From contig NZ_CP102250.1 of NCBI RefSeq assembly GCF_025144995.1, positions 124,001 through 188,000 on the forward strand: DNA of 64,000 nt, in the 5' to 3' direction. A program made the position numbers and the translations under genes. The notes below the pieces were generated by a model that saw only the letters and a program-made list of their open reading frames with translations, was not told the DNA's origin and ran no database searches. This DNA is from Alistipes indistinctus YIT 12060 (GTDB lineage: Bacteria; Bacteroidota; Bacteroidia; Bacteroidales; Rikenellaceae). Of the stretch, positions 51,469-57,927 are shown piece by piece. The number at the start of each line of letters is the position of its first letter. The stretch's first letter is position 1.

Positions 51469-52130
51469 GCGATCATTTTTAAAAGTTTACTTTTGATCTC
51501 TTCTTTGTACTTATTGGCCTTTTCAAGCTGTTTCAGGCAAAAATCAATGAAAGGCTCATCCCGTTCTACCCGAAGTATTTTAAGGGCCAAATCCGGATTC
51601 TGAACCCTGGGATCGTATGCTATGAAATCACACCATTTTCGACTTGTCACGATCAGGTTCCCCTGAATCTGGGTGTAATACCCTCGGTTCAGCTTCTTCA
51701 AATCCTCCTGTGTCTCCAATAGGAGGTACTCTACATAATTTTTCCCGCTGTAAGGACACTTGATCTCAATGATTCCATCTTCACCTACCAATCCATCCGG
51801 GGAACCGCCGAAATATTCGTTATAGCGTATGAAGCCGCACAAATCGACTTTATTACCCGTTCTGGCTTCATACTGCATTCGGGCCTCGTCTTCATACTGC
51901 TGCCCCCATTTGACCTCTTTGTTGTTGAGTTCCTTGTAATCGAGGATTGTTCCGTTGGTGATCTGCTCGGATACTTTGTCGTAAACGTAATCCTTACTCG
52001 ATTCGGAAAGTTTGCCGGCTTCCTTGTTGGCTTTACTTTTGGGCTCGGAGAGGAGATCGTCCAGCTCCGAGCTCGTAAACATTTCCAATCTGCCCGAATA
52101 CCATTCAGGAGTTCTCTGTAGCTGTTCCAT
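51465..52130 (-). CDS. YqaJ-family phage exonuclease
   Basis: 221 residues. TPEWYSGRLEMFTSSELDDLL (N-terminal), WGQQYEDEARMQYEARTG and the nuclease core GSPDGLVGEDGIIEIKCPYSG (D and EIK) with QIQGNL are all typical of the YqaJ/lambda Exo-type recombinase nucleases. It works as 5'-3' exonuclease partner of RecT in the phage single-strand annealing pair. Its start is inside the RecT gene (26-base overlap). Confidence 0.9.
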   Translation of the reverse strand: MEQLQRTPEWYSGRLEMFTSSELDDLLSEPKSKANKEAGKLSESSKDYVYDKVSEQITNGTILDYKELNNKEVKWGQQYEDEARMQYEARTGNKVDLCGFIRYNEYFGGSPDGLVGEDGIIEIKCPYSGKNYVEYLLLETQEDLKKLNRGYYTQIQGNLIVTSRKWCDFIAYDPRVQNPDLALKILRVERDEPFIDFCLKQLEKANKYKEEIKSKLLKMIA

Positions 52131-53058
52131 GCTCTTTGGCTATATCTTTCAAACCGAAAGCGTTGTTTGCGATCTGCTGCTCGGCAAAGCTCTTTTCCTC
52201 CGGTTCGTCTTTTCTTCCCAGGGCCTTGCTGAGTAATTCGTCGTACTTGGCTTTGTCGATATGACCCCTTAAAAGCGCGTCTTTGGCCTCTTGCTCGGTG
52301 GAAATCTCTTTCACATCCGGAACCTCCACAACATTGGGATTATCCATGTAGTCGGCCCCGTTTACCCGGATTACAGCCTGATCGCTAATGACAGCGGATT
52401 GCATCTCTACCGACATCGGGGCGTATTTCGACAGTAAAAGTTTTAGGACGGTCTTTTTGGCCATCGCATCAAAATCCGTAGCCCATTTACTGTTGTTCCT
52501 GATATACTCTTTTGATGAAGAATAAGTTTGTGAGTACTTTTTTGCGTGAGCATCAATCTGCTCGACGCTGCTGTAAGACATTTTTTCAAATCCGTTGGTC
52601 AATCGGAAGTAGGCCACATAGCCGATAGTCGGAAGCTGATCCCGGTCAGGAAGTTTTTTAAACTTGATTTCTCCGGTTACAAGGTCTTCATCCAGATATT
52701 CGCCTTCCTTGACTTCTGCAACGTTAATAGTCTGAAATTGACCGGAACGGATGGCTAATTGAACAAAACCCTTATATCCAATCTGAAATTGAGCTTCTGT
52801 CTTGTTTTCCCGGTTGTTCCTGTAAGGGATGACATAGGCAAAACCGAGGTTTGGATCTAAGGGAAGATCGAGCGCCGTAGCTTTAATGCCTGCATACATG
52901 ACGCTCAACGGGTCGCATTCCTGTAAATTCTTGTTGTTTGCCACAAGAGCAGTCAAGTTATTTACAAAACTGCTCCGCTTCTCTCCGAGCACCTGACTCA
53001 AATAATTCTGTGTCCGTGGGTCGGTGATCTTTTGATTGAAGGCTTGGAAATTGCTCAT
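52105..53058 (-). CDS. recT: RecT single-strand annealing protein
   Basis: 317 residues. ECDPLSVMYAGIKATALDLPLDPNLGFAYVIPY and FQIGYKGFVQLAIRSGQF are the RecT core motifs, and the C-terminal 90 residues are acidic and disordered. It anneals complementary single strands made by the exonuclease. Together they replace host RecBCD-type steps for phage replication or recombination. Confidence 0.92.
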   Translation of the reverse strand: MSNFQAFNQKITDPRTQNYLSQVLGEKRSSFVNNLTALVANNKNLQECDPLSVMYAGIKATALDLPLDPNLGFAYVIPYRNNRENKTEAQFQIGYKGFVQLAIRSGQFQTINVAEVKEGEYLDEDLVTGEIKFKKLPDRDQLPTIGYVAYFRLTNGFEKMSYSSVEQIDAHAKKYSQTYSSSKEYIRNNSKWATDFDAMAKKTVLKLLLSKYAPMSVEMQSAVISDQAVIRVNGADYMDNPNVVEVPDVKEISTEQEAKDALLRGHIDKAKYDELLSKALGRKDEPEEKSFAEQQIANNAFGLKDIAKEHGTATENS

Positions 53059-53103
53059 AACGTTATATTTTTTGAGGTTTGAGGGAGATTGTGGTCTCCT
53101 TTG

Positions 53104-53185
53104 AGGATGGCTCCGATTCGAACGGACTTCCCTTGATATGAATTAGAATTTCGGTTTCCCTGTTGGCCAATTAGGCCGCCATCCT
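53104..53185 (-). tRNA. tRNA-like element C (no clear anticodon arm)
   Basis: 82 bases. The ends pair as AGGATGGC/GCCATCCT (8 bp), next to a 4-bp T stem TCCG/CGGA around TTCGAAT, an 8+4 acceptor arrangement; as 7+5 it would need a G-G mismatch. A D-arm-like CCT/AGG with loop containing GG is present. The stretch between D and T arms has no stable 5-bp anticodon stem. An 8/4 layout recalls allo-tRNAs, but that is only a parallel. It may be a degenerate tRNA. Confidence 0.5.
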
Positions 53186-53201
53186 GCCGGTCTTTCCCGG
53201 C
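53186..53201 (-). repeat. GAAAGA-loop hairpin preceding tRNA-like element C
   Basis: On the minus strand GCCGG-GAAAGA-CCGGC, 5-bp stem, ends immediately before the acceptor strand of element C. A near-identical hairpin precedes element A (54069-54084), and a related sequence precedes element D. Confidence 0.6.
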
Positions 53202-53267
53202 GGTCAACCAACGTATCGATGGTGCGTCTCGCGTTAAATAATGGTCCACTCTTCTCATCTGACCTTG

Positions 53268-53432
53268 CGGACAGGGCCGGTTCTGCCCCGGCGACAGCTT
53301 TGAATCTTACCCGCGAGAAAGGGTATCTGTCGGCTTCGTTTGTGTTGGCCCTCTCTTGCTGTACATCTCAAGGGCGCACTCCCCGCATCATTGCCTGCCA
53401 CTTATCCGGGCGTCCCCGGTGGCTGCCTGTCC
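53268..53432 (-). other. tRNA-like element D (acceptor-like ends, degenerate or expanded core)
   Basis: 165 bases on the minus strand. The ends pair as GGACAGG/CCTGTCC, the same acceptor as element A, and a GCCGG/CCGGC stem with a 7-base loop (GGCAGAA, not TTCGAAT) stacks next to it. The upstream flank is a close copy of that before element A. No D arm of the usual type is present. It may be a broken duplicate of A or a different structured RNA. Between it and RecT there is no gene. Confidence 0.35.
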
Positions 53433-53449
53433 AATTGCCCGTCTTTCCC
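53426..53449 (-). repeat. Direct repeat, copy 1 (right of element D)
   Basis: CCTGTCCAATTGCCCGTCTT on the plus strand, nearly the same as copy 2 at 54057-54080, which has one extra A. The copies lie 631 bases apart and flank the HNH gene and element A. Confidence 0.6.
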
Positions 53450-53462
53450 GACAGTCCGTCTT

Positions 53463-53915
53463 TTATTTGGTATTTATCCTATTTTTTATAGCTACCTTAA
53501 CCTTTTCTGAGATAGGGAGATTGTGGACTGCCTGATTGCACTTTTGATGGGCCAGAACCATGTTGGAAAGATCGTTTTTACCTCCACAACTCAGGGCGAT
53601 CAGGTGCTCAACAGTAATATCGTCCCCCATCTCATTTCCACAATAGAAGCAACAGGTGCCATCGCGTTCAATCAACCGTGCTTTCTCTTTCTTATAGCCA
53701 GGGTACCGACCTGTTTTTATTGGCGCTCCATTCCACTTTCCGCCTGCCCGGAATGCCCTAATCGCTTCATCCGTGAACCTGCCATTTGTTCGTCCAGTGT
53801 TATACAGCACCCCTGTTTCCTTGCCTTTAAACCGGAGAATTTCATATTGGTTTGTCGGAGGCAATATTTCGCATCCCCTCTGAGCCAGCCAGATTTTGAA
53901 CTTTTCAACGTCCAT
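53463..53915 (-). CDS. HNH endonuclease
   Basis: 150 residues. A zinc-binding CCFYCGNEMGDDITVEHLIALS segment (about 91-112; key residues CxxC, then the His in VEHL) is followed by NDLSNMVLAHQKCNQ (conserved Asn and His): a complete HNH core. N-terminal half helps bind DNA. The gene stands between tRNA-like elements D and A and is flanked by a direct repeat, so a homing or mobile origin is possible. It does not resemble the HNH packaging endonuclease next to terminases. Confidence 0.85.
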   Translation of the reverse strand: MDVEKFKIWLAQRGCEILPPTNQYEILRFKGKETGVLYNTGRTNGRFTDEAIRAFRAGGKWNGAPIKTGRYPGYKKEKARLIERDGTCCFYCGNEMGDDITVEHLIALSCGGKNDLSNMVLAHQKCNQAVHNLPISEKVKVAIKNRINTK

Positions 53916-53933
53916 ATTAATTTACTTTTGTTG

Positions 53934-54063
53934 TGGACAGGGCAGGATTCGAACCTGCAATGAGTGCTTACGGTAAGCGTCTTTTACACACTCATTAATG
54001 CTGCTCGCCTTGTTCGGCATACTTACCACATGTATTAGCGTCTACCAATTCCGCCACCTGTCC
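53934..54063 (-). tRNA. tRNA-like element A (Leu-type D arm, extra 45 or so bases)
   Basis: 130 bases. Acceptor GGACAGG/CCTGTCC is perfect, T arm GCAGG-TTCGAAT-CCTGC is perfect, and the D arm reads GCGGAATTGGTAGACGC, as in bacterial tRNA-Leu. Between D and T arms lie 80 or so bases rather than about 40. They contain a loose AATAC/GTATG stem with a 9-base loop and a long 8-bp stem AATGAGTG/CACTCATT, but no ordinary 5-bp, 7-loop anticodon arm. It looks like a class II tRNA with an oversized or disrupted core. Confidence 0.6.
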
Positions 54064-54080
54064 AAATTGCCCGTCTTTCC
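54057..54080 (-). repeat. Direct repeat, copy 2 (5' end of element A)
   Basis: CCTGTCCAAATTGCCCGTCT on the plus strand; see copy 1 at 53426-53449. It includes the acceptor strand of element A and part of the hairpin before it. Confidence 0.6.
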
Positions 54081-54084
54081 GGGC
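54069..54084 (-). repeat. GAAAGA-loop hairpin preceding tRNA-like element A
   Basis: On the minus strand GCCCG-GAAAGA-CGGGC, 5-bp stem, five bases from the acceptor strand of element A. A related CCCG-GACAGA-CGGG hairpin occurs near 54183-54197. The 54064-54229 stretch also allows a 41-codon frame that I do not call. Confidence 0.6.
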
Positions 54085-54229
54085 TGTCAGCAGACCTTTT
54101 AACATCGCGACTTCTCCTTCGTTATAATCGCTTTCTGCGCTATAATCGCTGTCGAGGGTTCCCCACACCTTCCCGGAACTGTCCCCGTCTGTCCGGGATA
54201 GGTCGTCTGCCTGCCTCTGGGCATGATGT

Positions 54230-54499
54230 TTACTGATTCCAAAATACTTCTCGAAAACTTGGCTTTTCACCATCTTTAATGTAGAAATACCGCTTGTAGC
54301 GACCGATAAACTTGCCATTCTCATCCAGCCGAACAATCCATTCATCGCCGATTGGAAGCCCTTTGTCATTACGGAGCCTTGAGATAATCTTTCGCGCATC
54401 TACAGTACCGCCCACCTTGTTCATCTCGGCGGTCGTCATGATCCTGCCGTGAAGTAAAGCCGCTTCGATCTTCTTCTGGGATTCTGCTAAGCCATCCAT
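54230..54499 (-). CDS. Small phage protein with winged-helix-like pattern
   Basis: 89 residues from the ATG at 54499; a GTG at 54544 is also in frame. The pattern (IEAALLHGRIMTTAEMNKVGGTVDARKIISRLRNDKGLPIGDEWI, core TTAEMNKVGG..ARKIISRLRNDKG) looks like a winged helix with a beta wing YKRYFYI, as in some phage regulators. Function unknown. Confidence 0.55.
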   Translation of the reverse strand: MDGLAESQKKIEAALLHGRIMTTAEMNKVGGTVDARKIISRLRNDKGLPIGDEWIVRLDENGKFIGRYKRYFYIKDGEKPSFREVFWNQ

Positions 54500-54619
54500 A
54501 GTACTGAGTTTTGATTGGTTCTTTAAAAACTCCGCGAGCCTCACGGATGGCGGAGTGGTGACCCGGATTGCCGTCCGGATCGTAAAAAATGGCTGCTAAC
54601 CTAAACCAACATTACTAAC

Positions 54620-54910
54620 CTAACCTGCTTTACGGTAGCAGGAACCGTGTGTTATCATTTCACTCCATTTGAAGTCCGTTAAAACCTCTTCGTCTCTCGT
54701 GTTTAGGTGGTATTCCCACCATACCGGTGTTATGTCAATAATCTGATTCGTATACAGGTCACGGTCAATAATCACGGTAACATCAAGAGTGGAATAGAAG
54801 TCATCGGTATCATATTCGACTTTTCCATTATAGAAGAACTTGTCATCGATAGCCTTCAGTAACCTCCCATAGACCTCTGCATATATTTCAGGTGTGATAT
54901 GCTTTTTCAT
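54620..54910 (-). CDS. Small phage protein of unknown function
   Basis: 96 residues, acidic, with several beta strands and aromatics (DDFYSTLDVTVIIDRDLY, VWWEYHL). It lies between tRNA-like elements A and B. Confidence 0.5.
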   Translation of the reverse strand: MKKHITPEIYAEVYGRLLKAIDDKFFYNGKVEYDTDDFYSTLDVTVIIDRDLYTNQIIDITPVWWEYHLNTRDEEVLTDFKWSEMITHGSCYRKAG

Positions 54911-54925
54911 AGCTTCTCAATTTTG

Positions 54926-55039
54926 CACCCCTTAGCGGACTCGAACCGCTACCTGCTCACACGCGCACAAAAACATCTTCAGTCAAGCAATAACCAGTTA
55001 TGCGTGTTCGCCGTCTCTCTCCCGTTAGACTAAAGGGGT
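54926..55039 (-). tRNA. tRNA-like element B (anticodon arm replaced by a long hairpin)
   Basis: 114 bases. Acceptor ACCCCTT/AAGGGGT and T arm AGCGG-TTCGAGT-CCGCT are perfect, and the D arm GTCT...AGAC is intact. One more pair (C-G) can extend the acceptor. Instead of an anticodon arm the middle has an outer ACACGC/GCGTGT stem closing about 37 bases, including an ATAAC/GTTAT hairpin. No normal anticodon loop can be drawn. No GAAAGA hairpin precedes it. Confidence 0.6.
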
Positions 55040-55045
55040 GGAATA

Positions 55046-55192
55046 TTACAATTTGTCGAGGTACTCTTTGATCGCCTCTTTATCCTCATCGCTGACTTCG
55101 TCAGAAAGAGCCATCCGGGAAAGGTTTGCCCTCAGTGGATTCAAAGCTGAATCCGGAGCAGGGCCGGGTGTGATGATAAATTCGTCGTTCAT
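55046..55192 (-). CDS. 48-residue phage microprotein
   Basis: ATG at 55192, TAA at 55046-55048. Acidic, helical C-terminus (SDEVSDEDKEAIKEYLDKL). It ends just before tRNA-like element B. Confidence 0.4.
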   Translation of the reverse strand: MNDEFIITPGPAPDSALNPLRANLSRMALSDEVSDEDKEAIKEYLDKL

Positions 55193-55204
55193 GGCTTTGT
55201 AGGT

Positions 55205-55576
55205 TTACTGTTTTGCTTCAAGAATAGGTAAGCTGGCTTCGGTAGGAATGTAGATCACCTTATTCGCAGATAGATTTTGCTGGCGCACCCACAGATACTG
55301 AATGTAAGTAGGCGTTATGCTACCGTTTTCGATCTTTATAGCTTCGGCAGCACCTTTAGCACGTTCAATCTCTGCCTGGGCGTTGAGTTTCTCGGCTTCA
55401 AGATTAGCCTTAGCTTCCTCGATCTTGATGCGTCGGTTTTGTTCGGCTTTGGCAAATTCAGCTTTGCCGCTCATTTCTTGCTGCCATACGGCGTAGCGAG
55501 GGAATCCGACCATGCAAAGCACAATAATAAACACCATAAGTGCTGCAATTCCAGTAAAATTCAATACGTTTCTCAT
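55205..55576 (-). CDS. SPFH/prohibitin-like C-terminal fragment with a membrane anchor
   Basis: 123 residues: a membrane helix at about 7-24, then a highly charged Ala/Glu/Lys helix (KAEFAKAEQNRRIKIEEAKANLEAEKLNAQAEIERAKGAAEA, key part NRRIKIEEAKANLEAEKLNAQ) as in the C-terminal helix of band-7 proteins, ending in PTYIQYLWVRQ and EASLPIL. The SPFH domain itself is missing. It probably sits in the inner membrane and could affect host membrane domains or exclude other phages (inference). Confidence 0.6.
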   Translation of the reverse strand: MRNVLNFTGIAALMVFIIVLCMVGFPRYAVWQQEMSGKAEFAKAEQNRRIKIEEAKANLEAEKLNAQAEIERAKGAAEAIKIENGSITPTYIQYLWVRQQNLSANKVIYIPTEASLPILEAKQ

Positions 55577-55586
55577 AACCTTTTTA

Positions 55587-55886
55587 TTAGTGATTTCTTC
55601 TTAACTCAGAGAAGTCTAACTTGAGTGCAACAGAGCCCCGGATATAGGTGCGGCTATCTGTGCTGTCAGGATGTTTGGGAATAGCACCCGAATCAACATA
55701 AGCCTTGACTGTCCGTGGGTCTACACTTTGTAGCGAAGCGACTGTGTGCAAACTAAGGAGGGCCCCATAAAATTTTTCTGCGTTTACACTGTTTGCGCGT
55801 AAATCGTTGAGCTCTTTTTTTAGCTGGCGGTTTTCTATTTCCAAATCGGCCACATAAGCCGCTATACCCGATGCAGAATAGTCCAT
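55587..55886 (-). CDS. Small DNA-binding protein with coiled coil
   Basis: 99 residues from the ATG at 55886. A coiled coil (about 8-30) is followed by a MerR-like winged helix HTH (SLQSVDPRTVKAYVDSGAIPKH) and an RRNH tail. A phage transcription regulator or excisionase-like protein. Confidence 0.55.
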   Translation of the reverse strand: MDYSASGIAAYVADLEIENRQLKKELNDLRANSVNAEKFYGALLSLHTVASLQSVDPRTVKAYVDSGAIPKHPDSTDSRTYIRGSVALKLDFSELRRNH

Positions 55887-55896
55887 AATCTTTATC

Positions 55897-56310
55897 CTAT
55901 GAAACAATTACACTTGTTATACTGATCGTTCTCGCTTCCTCTCGTCCTCTGCCTCGGCGGCAAATCGTTTCGATCTCCCTACCCCGCCGTACTTCTCTGT
56001 AGGTTTCACTTTGGTAGATCATTTCATTCGGAATAAAAGCCAGTAGAATAATTCCAGCCATAATTCCTTTCGCATCCCATGTGCGGATAAATTCGGGGAG
56101 CTGTGCGCCGCTTTTAATGCAGTAGTACCAGGCCACAAGCGCCGAAGTGTTATGAGGAATACCGAGCTTATCGAAAATCTTGTTTTTGGTGTTCTTGAAG
56201 GTCGAGTAAGCTTTATTTAAGTAGTAAGCCGCCTCTTTGTCCGAACGTCCCGTAGCAATCGTTTCGATCATCCGGTATTCGTTAGCTGTCAGCACTTCCT
56301 TTCCGTTCAT
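55897..56310 (-). CDS. LuxR-type HTH protein with a membrane segment
   Basis: 137 residues. Residues 6-55 read LTANEYRMIETIATGRSDKEAAYYLNKAY and STFKNTKNKIFDKLGIPHNTSALV, a clear LuxR/GerE HTH. It is followed by a hydrophobic segment (IMAGIILLAFIPNEMIYQ, about 84-101), then a basic tail. HTH plus a membrane helix without a sensor is unusual. It may link gene control to the membrane. Confidence 0.65.
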   Translation of the reverse strand: MNGKEVLTANEYRMIETIATGRSDKEAAYYLNKAYSTFKNTKNKIFDKLGIPHNTSALVAWYYCIKSGAQLPEFIRTWDAKGIMAGIILLAFIPNEMIYQSETYREVRRGREIETICRRGRGREEARTISITSVIVS

Positions 56311-56497
56311 ACTCCCTGACCACTTTACCGACGTAAGCGTCCGTTACCTTCAAAATCTCTGCAATCGCCATGTATGTTCCGCGCGGAGCAACCCCGTTGT
56401 TTTCAGTTTTAGCCTGCTCGTAAAGCTCGATTGCCCTGGCTTTCTTTTTGGCCCACTTTTGTTGGTTTTTTGTCAAGACCCTTCTTTGTGGTATCAT
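56282..56497 (-). CDS. Small HTH-type phage protein
   Basis: 71 residues: a basic N-terminal helix (KNQQKWAKKKARAIELYEQA), then MAIAEILKVTDAYVGKVVREYE, an HTH-like pattern. It overlaps the LuxR-type gene by 29 bases. Confidence 0.5.
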   Translation of the reverse strand: MIPQRRVLTKNQQKWAKKKARAIELYEQAKTENNGVAPRGTYMAIAEILKVTDAYVGKVVREYERKGSADS

Positions 56498-56551
56498 GTT
56501 ATGTGTATTTTGTTATTTTGTGATTATCTTGCTTATATTAGTGTCTGCTAA

Positions 56552-56959
56552 ATGACTTTACCTATGATTATTACACCAAAACTTAAAGATGATTTGTTGA
56601 GCAACCTGTTGGATCGCGACCTTCGTAAAGGATTGATCCCCGAAAAAGAATGCCTTTCATTTGGTATTGATCCTTGCATGTATGTTTCTATACTCGAGCA
56701 ATTTGAAGACATGAATTTTTTATCTTTGAGTAAAACCAAAAGTTGCATTTTCATTGATGTTAAGGTTGATATGCATGATTTCTTTCGGCGTGGCGGATTT
56801 GTTGCACAGGAAGAACTGTTAAAAGCCAATATCGAGAAGTTAGGCTATGAAATAGACCTTCTTTGCAAACATCTTTCTGCGCCAGAATTTCTTGATAAAG
56901 CCAAGACGATTTCGATTATAGGCTCTAATATTCTTTCCTCCCTTGCCTTTTTTCGGTAA
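56552..56959 (+). CDS. Rightward phage protein of unknown function
   Basis: 135 residues (or 131 from the Met at 56564), AT-rich, mixed alpha/beta, with no motif recognised. It runs toward the early gene at 56840-57166 and the two overlap tail to tail by 120 bases. Its direction matches the repressor and cargo genes, so it may be expressed in the lysogen. Confidence 0.5.
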   Translation: MTLPMIITPKLKDDLLSNLLDRDLRKGLIPEKECLSFGIDPCMYVSILEQFEDMNFLSLSKTKSCIFIDVKVDMHDFFRRGGFVAQEELLKANIEKLGYEIDLLCKHLSAPEFLDKAKTISIIGSNILSSLAFFR

Positions 56960-57166
56960 TCCCAACATTGCCATCTCAAATTGCCTTACCGGATCATCAA
57001 AATTGCCCATGAGCATTGACCTAGTTTGCTTAACACGGTAGAATAAGTCACCTTTCTCGTCGGTTACCTCGTACTCCACATAAGACTTGTGCATGCTGGA
57101 CGCGCTGTCTGTTTCGTAGTAGTTTATCGATATGATGAATTTGGTTGACTGTGCTAATGTTTCCAT
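56840..57166 (-). CDS. First gene of the leftward early operon, unknown function
   Basis: 108 residues from the ATG at 57166 (an in-frame TTG at 57184 is less likely). Mixed beta at the start (KFIISINYYETDSASSMHKSYVEYEV), then a very basic end (RAYNRNRLGFIKKFWRRKMFAKK). It is about 120 bases downstream of the predicted early promoter start, so it should be among the first genes made on induction. Confidence 0.5.
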   Translation of the reverse strand: METLAQSTKFIISINYYETDSASSMHKSYVEYEVTDEKGDLFYRVKQTRSMLMGNFDDPVRQFEMAMLGLPKKGKGGKNIRAYNRNRLGFIKKFWRRKMFAKKVYFIA

Positions 57167-57293
57167 ATTGATGTGTGTAATCAACTGTTTATTTGCCGTT
57201 AATAAGCCTTCGGTACTTTTTTACTATTTGTTTATTTGGCCTTTATTGTTTACTTTGTATTGTAGAATAGTTGTTTGATTTGTTTTGTTAATG

Positions 57294-57324
57294 CAAATAT
57301 AGAGATTTCTCTGCAATAAGCAAA
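57294..57324 (-). promoter_or_regulatory. Leftward early promoter with operator-like repeats
   Basis: Minus strand: TTTG (57324-57321), 19 bases, TATATTTG (57301-57294), a perfect Bacteroidetes promoter. The predicted start is near 57287. An AGAGATTTCTCT near-palindrome (57301-57312) fills the spacer and overlaps the -7 box. Confidence 0.8.
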
Positions 57325-57337
57325 TTATTTACAGAGA
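57301..57337. promoter_or_regulatory. Repressor operator candidates (AGAGA half-sites)
   Basis: AGAGA..TCTCT at 57301-57312 and ACAGAGA at 57331-57337; another ACAGAGA begins inside the repressor gene at 57381. The first lies between the -33 and -7 elements of the early promoter, the second just upstream. Binding by the repressor encoded next door would block early transcription. Confidence 0.55.
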
Positions 57338-57369
57338 TTTTTATAAATATTTTTCTTGATAGTGATTTT

Positions 57370-57798
57370 ATGTCTGTAAAACAGAGACTTATAGAGTTTA
57401 TAAAGCGAGAGGGCTTGAGTCAGTCGAGGTTTGAAAAGGCTGTCGGCCTCTCTAATGGCTATGTAAACAATATATCCAAAGGAATTGGAGCTGATAAGCT
57501 ACAGAGGATTACAGAGAAATTTCCTTATTTAAACGCAGAGTGGCTACTAACTGGTAAAGGTGAAATGTTAAAGGCGAATACTATACAAGAAAGGACTGAA
57601 TTACCTATTAACCCTAATGTTGAACCTATAAACAATGAGAGTATGTTAAACAGGGCTTTTGATGCATTGGAACGCAGAGATGTGGAATATGCAAAGCAGG
57701 GTGAACGAATTGACAGATTAATTGCATTAATGGAAATTGCAATGGGGGTCAAACAAGAGATGATCGACGAAACCGTCGAAAAAAAGAGAGCTATGTAA
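57370..57798 (+). CDS. Phage repressor with HTH and C-terminal coiled coil
   Basis: 142 residues. The N-terminal 65 hold an HTH (LSQSRFEKAVGLSNGYVNNISKG, ITEKFPYLNAEWLLTGKGEML), the pattern of Bacteroidetes phage CI-like repressors; the NAEWLLTGKGEM part is characteristic. The rest is a coiled coil, which probably dimerises it. There is no LexA-type peptidase domain, so induction would need another route, for example an antirepressor or host protease. The gene is divergent from the early operon. Confidence 0.82.
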   Translation: MSVKQRLIEFIKREGLSQSRFEKAVGLSNGYVNNISKGIGADKLQRITEKFPYLNAEWLLTGKGEMLKANTIQERTELPINPNVEPINNESMLNRAFDALERRDVEYAKQGERIDRLIALMEIAMGVKQEMIDETVEKKRAM

Positions 57799-57817
57799 TA
57801 GGTCAAAAAGACCTATT
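57797..57817 (+). terminator. Weak hairpin after the repressor gene
   Basis: AATAGGTC-AAAAA-GACCTATT, 8-bp stem that overlaps the repressor stop, with only a short T stretch after it. A second hairpin lies at 57879-57903 (AACGGCA/TGCCGTT, then TTGTTG). Confidence 0.5.
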
Positions 57818-57927
57818 TACAACAATAAAGGACGGATGATGTCTTTGTCCAAGAATTTAGGCAAGAAATAACCAATATAACGGCATCATGTTTTGGTGCC
57901 GTTTGTTGTATAAATCTTCTATTTATT

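Noticed and set aside
53055-53258. Leftward 67-codon frame ending at the RecT start
   Set aside because: It runs through tRNA-like element C; composition does not look protein-like.
54064-54229. 41-codon frame MPRGRQTTYPGQ... between element A and the winged-helix gene
   Set aside because: Starts inside the upstream gene and has a composition driven by hairpin sequences; too weak to call.
53995-54399. Leftward 134-codon frame over element A and the region upstream
   Set aside because: Its C-terminus (GQVAELVDA...) is the well-known false translation of a tRNA-Leu gene, and its N-terminus overlaps the small winged-helix gene in another frame.
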